The translations under genes and the position numbers were made by a program. From the NCBI GenBank assembly GCA_030831725.1, contig JAURKN010000039.1, forward strand, positions 1 to 18,527: a stretch of 18,527 nucleotides of DNA, in the 5' to 3' direction. Positions within the stretch are counted from its first letter, which is position 1. Every line of letters starts with the position of its first letter. The notes below the pieces were generated by a model that was not told the origin of the DNA, searched no databases, and saw nothing but the letters and a program-made list of their open reading frames with translations. Below, piece by piece: positions 15,953 through 18,527 of the stretch. This DNA is from Ferruginibacter sp. (GTDB lineage Bacteria; Bacteroidota; Bacteroidia; Chitinophagales; Chitinophagaceae).

Positions 15953-18214
15953 ATGAAAAAAATCATTTTAGGAATAACGCTATTTTTAGCCGCTTTTTGT
16001 TCAAAAGCGCAAATCGAAGAAAATTGTTCAGAAAAATGCAACAGGGCCTTCAACCTGCCTGCCGAAGCCAGAACCAGCTATTATCAGTACGTTTCCATGA
16101 ACGACTACGATGTCCGTTCTGTCAAACTGGAAATTGCGGCGGAAACAGGATCAAGAAGCATTACCGGAATTTCCACTACCAGAATCAGAACGATATCGAG
16201 TATGGACAGTTTCGTAACAGAATTCAAATCAACAATGATTGTGGATTCCTTAAAAATAAACGGCGTTTCATTCGGTTACAACCAAGCCGCAGATCATATT
16301 TTCGTTCCACTCGGGGCCAACTGGACTCCTGGCACCGAAAAAACCATAGTCATTTACTATCGCGGTGTGGCAAGTTCTTTGGGCGTGTATGCCGGAACTT
16401 TGGCAAGCAGCAGTTTGAATTATGTGGCTACTTTATCAGAAAGTTATCAGGCCAGAGAATGGTTTCCTTGCAAACAATTTCTTTCCGATTTCATAGACGA
16501 CTCAACCGAAGTGTGGATCACCACAAGCAATACCAACAAAGCAGGCGCAAACGGAGTTTTGGTTGGTGTTGATACGCTACCTTCCTCAAAATTGAGGTTC
16601 AGATGGATTTCCAGGCATCCAATGAATTACTATAATCCGAGTTTCGCTGTTGGAAATTATCAGGACTATCGCATATATGCAAAACCCGCTGCCATCAGTC
16701 CCGATTCTATTCTCATTCAGAATTACGTCTCAACCAACCCTACTTATTTCAATTCCGTCAAAACCAATATCGACAAGACCGCACCTTTTTTGGAAAAAAT
16801 GAGCGAACTGTTTGGAATATATCCATTCTATGATGAAAAATACGGACATGCCATGGCCGGTATAGGAGGCGGAATGGAGCACCAAACCATGTCGACCATG
16901 AACAGCTTCGGATCCACTTTGATCGCACATGAACTTGGGCATCAATGGTGGGGAGATTATGTCACCTGTAAAACCTGGAATGACATTTGGCTGAACGAAG
17001 GTTTCGCATCATATTGTGAATATTTGATGATAGAGAAACTTCCGTTGCTGTTCCCTACAACAAATCCTTCTTCTTACATGCTCAACGTTCACAATAGTGT
17101 GAAATCTGCAGCTACAGGAAGTGTTCGTGTACCAGATGCCTCTTTGTATGATGAAGGACGAATATTCAGCAGCAGACTGAGTTATAACAAGGGATCAGCG
17201 ATCATTCATAACCTCAGATTTGAAATACAGGACGACAGCTTATTTTTTAGATCCTTACGGACTTTTCTGAATACATTCAGAAATCGAGCCGCAACCACAG
17301 CCGATTTTGTTTCCACTGCCGAAACGATTTGTGGACGCTCGTTTACCAACTTTTTCACTCAATGGTACAATGGCGAAGGATTCCCGACACACAATATCAC
17401 TTATTTCAAACCGAATTCAAATACCCTCCTACTTCTGGTCAGTCAAACGACATCCGCACCATCCATAACACCCCTTTTCACCGGAAAACTGGAACTCAAA
17501 ATAACAACTCTTGAAGGCGACACAACCATCATTGTGAACATCACTGAAAACAACCAGGTTTTCCAAATCAACAACTATGTAAAAACACCGAGCGGTGTTG
17601 TCGTAGATCCTAACAATTGGGTAGTGAACAATACAGGTATCGTCACCAATGGTGTTGTGGTTCCTGTAACCATGAAAGCATTCAGCATCCAGCAAAATCA
17701 AGATTGCCGATATCGGTTGAATTGGGTTACTGAAAATGAAACCAATATTTCATCATATCAAATCGAGCAAGCCGACGAGAGCCGTATATTCAAAAAAATA
17801 GGAACAGTAAGTGCTGCAGGAAGAACAAGAAATGAATACAATTTTGTTTCAGAAAAACCGATTTCCAACATTTCCTATTTCAGGATCAAAATCATTTCAT
17901 CAAATGGCGATTTCAACTTTACAGACATCCTTTCTCGCAAGAATACATGTCATGAAAATAAAGGTATCCTGGTTTATCCCAATCCGTTTAACGATGAATT
18001 ACAAGTGGAGTTCACATCTTCTTTTGTTGAAAAAATAGAAATGCGATTGTTGGACCAAGAAGGTAAAACGCTGAAAAAAAACAACAGAACCATTCCATCA
18101 GGTTTTTCAAAAATCATTTGGAGAGATTTAAAGGCCCTTCCTTCAGGATCCTATATTTTACACGTTGTTAAAGCGTCCGGAGAAAAAATTTCCATACCCG
18201 TCGTTAAACAATGA
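15953..18214 (+). CDS. Secreted M1 family metallopeptidase with T9SS type A sorting domain
   Basis: Zinc-dependent peptidase of the M1 (aminopeptidase N-like) family, 753 aa, exported. Residues 1-19 form a Sec signal (MKKIILGITLFLAAFCSKA). The N-terminal beta domain spans about 45-250. The catalytic domain has the GGGMEH substrate motif (305-310, equivalent to GAMEN), the zinc site HELGH (326-330) with E327 as general base, the third ligand E349 in WLNEGFA, and a likely catalytic Tyr at Y411 (SYNKGSA). All expected active-site residues are present. After the helical part come beta segments; residues about 580-670 include an FN3-like stretch (NWVTENETNISSYQIEQ). Residues 672-753 are a type A T9SS sorting domain (VYPNPFNDELQVEF, LPSGSYILHV). 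The protein is therefore likely released outside the cell or attached to the outer surface. The natural substrate is unknown. Confidence 0.94.
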   Translation: MKKIILGITLFLAAFCSKAQIEENCSEKCNRAFNLPAEARTSYYQYVSMNDYDVRSVKLEIAAETGSRSITGISTTRIRTISSMDSFVTEFKSTMIVDSLKINGVSFGYNQAADHIFVPLGANWTPGTEKTIVIYYRGVASSLGVYAGTLASSSLNYVATLSESYQAREWFPCKQFLSDFIDDSTEVWITTSNTNKAGANGVLVGVDTLPSSKLRFRWISRHPMNYYNPSFAVGNYQDYRIYAKPAAISPDSILIQNYVSTNPTYFNSVKTNIDKTAPFLEKMSELFGIYPFYDEKYGHAMAGIGGGMEHQTMSTMNSFGSTLIAHELGHQWWGDYVTCKTWNDIWLNEGFASYCEYLMIEKLPLLFPTTNPSSYMLNVHNSVKSAATGSVRVPDASLYDEGRIFSSRLSYNKGSAIIHNLRFEIQDDSLFFRSLRTFLNTFRNRAATTADFVSTAETICGRSFTNFFTQWYNGEGFPTHNITYFKPNSNTLLLLVSQTTSAPSITPLFTGKLELKITTLEGDTTIIVNITENNQVFQINNYVKTPSGVVVDPNNWVVNNTGIVTNGVVVPVTMKAFSIQQNQDCRYRLNWVTENETNISSYQIEQADESRIFKKIGTVSAAGRTRNEYNFVSEKPISNISYFRIKIISSNGDFNFTDILSRKNTCHENKGILVYPNPFNDELQVEFTSSFVEKIEMRLLDQEGKTLKKNNRTIPSGFSKIIWRDLKALPSGSYILHVVKASGEKISIPVVKQ

Positions 18215-18221
18215 TGAACAA

Positions 18222-18253
18222 TTGCCACTACGTGCAGTATGTTATTACCTTTG
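18222..18253 (+). promoter_or_regulatory. panD promoter, TTG-N21-TACCTTTG
   Basis: TTG (18222-18224) followed 21 bases later by TACCTTTG (18246-18253) fits the Bacteroidota -33/-7 pattern well. The expected transcription start near 18258-18262 lies only a few bases before the proposed ATT start at 18267. It also argues that the in-frame TTG at 18222 is a promoter element rather than a start codon. Confidence 0.6.
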
Positions 18254-18266
18254 CAAAAAAGAACAC

Positions 18267-18527
18267 ATTCAGATTGAAGTATTAAAATCAAAAGTTCACC
18301 GAGCCGTAATCACAGAGGCTAATTTACATTACGTGGGGAGTCTTACGCTTGATGAAGATTTAATGGATGCTGCCAATATGATTGAATATGAAAAAATCCA
18401 TGTCGTGAATGTGAATAATGGGGAGCGGATTGAAACATATCTCATCAAAGGGAAAACAGGAAGTGGAGTTGTGTGTCTTAATGGTGCAGCTGCGAGAAAA
18501 GGTGCGGAGGGCGATGTGGTGATTATC
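18267..18527 (+). CDS. panD: Aspartate 1-decarboxylase (3' truncated), apparent ATT start
   Basis: Pyruvoyl-dependent enzyme that makes beta-alanine from aspartate for pantothenate and CoA synthesis; cytosolic homotetramer. 87 codons are present up to the window end; the full protein is usually 115-126 residues. Key residues are visible: the self-cleavage site G24-S25 in HYVGSLT, T57-Y58 in ETYLIKG, N72 in CLNGAAA, and K9, H11 and R12 near the N-terminus. No ATG, GTG or TTG occurs at the expected start. Reading the ATT at 18267 as residue 1 puts Gly24-Ser25, Thr57 and Tyr58 at exactly the E. coli numbers. The first in-frame ATG (codon 33) lies after the cleavage site and cannot be the start. 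The only upstream in-frame candidate found back to the M1 stop is TTG at 18222, which would add 15 unlike residues and coincides with the -33 box. Identity is certain; the start is inferred. Confidence 0.9.
   Translation, partial: MQIEVLKSKVHRAVITEANLHYVGSLTLDEDLMDAANMIEYEKIHVVNVNNGERIETYLIKGKTGSGVVCLNGAAARKGAEGDVVII

Noticed and set aside
15895..16572. A 225-codon open frame on the plus strand, rich in Arg, Asn, Phe and His, overlapping the 5' part of the M1 peptidase gene
   Set aside because: It is an alternate-frame shadow: the M1 frame over the same bases has a signal peptide and family-like sequence, and this frame has low-complexity, basic composition without recognisable motifs.
1..18527. 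CRISPR arrays, tRNA or rRNA genes, insertion sequences, phage genes or a defence system
   Set aside because: No spaced direct repeats, cloverleaf sequence, transposase or integrase frame, or terminal inverted repeats were seen; nearly all the sequence is filled by core-type genes.

Overview
This 18.5 kb window is chromosomal DNA from a member of the Bacteroidota. The evidence is two secreted proteins with type IX secretion (T9SS) C-terminal signals (one type A, one type B), two DUF4476 proteins, Sec signals ending in an A-x-A-Q pattern, promoters of the TAnnTTTG class, and almost no Shine-Dalgarno sequences. The gene mix resembles Sphingobacteriia, Chitinophagia or Flavobacteriia, but I cannot fix the family or genus. 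Most of it is ordinary housekeeping sequence. I see no mobile element, CRISPR array, tRNA or rRNA.

Left part, plus strand (1-8506): the 3' part of a malic enzyme/phosphotransacetylase fusion (maeB) is followed at 15 bp by an MlaE-type permease and then an MlaF-type ATPase, probably one transcript. A 164-bp gap with a promoter leads to sucD, which ends in a strong intrinsic terminator. Next come a small conserved membrane protein and an apparent aspS-rarA-elaA-like operon with its own promoter. The stop codons of the acetyltransferase and of uvrA face each other one base apart.

Middle part, minus strand (8508-15819): reading in the direction of transcription, the order is a large T9SS type B surface protein with PKD and SprB-like domains, a Lys/Ser/Thr-rich DUF4476 protein, a second DUF4476 protein ending in a terminator, and uvrA with its own well-formed promoter. 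The two DUF4476 proteins share an N-terminal domain, a C-terminal domain and an identically spaced Cys pair. They differ mainly in the linker, so they look like diverged tandem duplicates.

Right part, plus strand (15953-18527): a secreted M1 metallopeptidase with a T9SS type A signal diverges from the type B gene. It is followed by the first 87 codons of panD. The panD frame has no ATG, GTG or TTG at the expected place; alignment with E. coli PanD puts residue 1 on an ATT codon.

Functionally the window covers central carbon metabolism (maeB, sucD, panD), envelope lipid transport (mlaEF-like), translation (aspS), genome maintenance (rarA, uvrA) and exported proteins. I found no convincing undescribed multi-gene system. 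The points most worth checking are the panD start, the DUF4476 pair with its periodic linker, and the divergent type A/type B T9SS pair.
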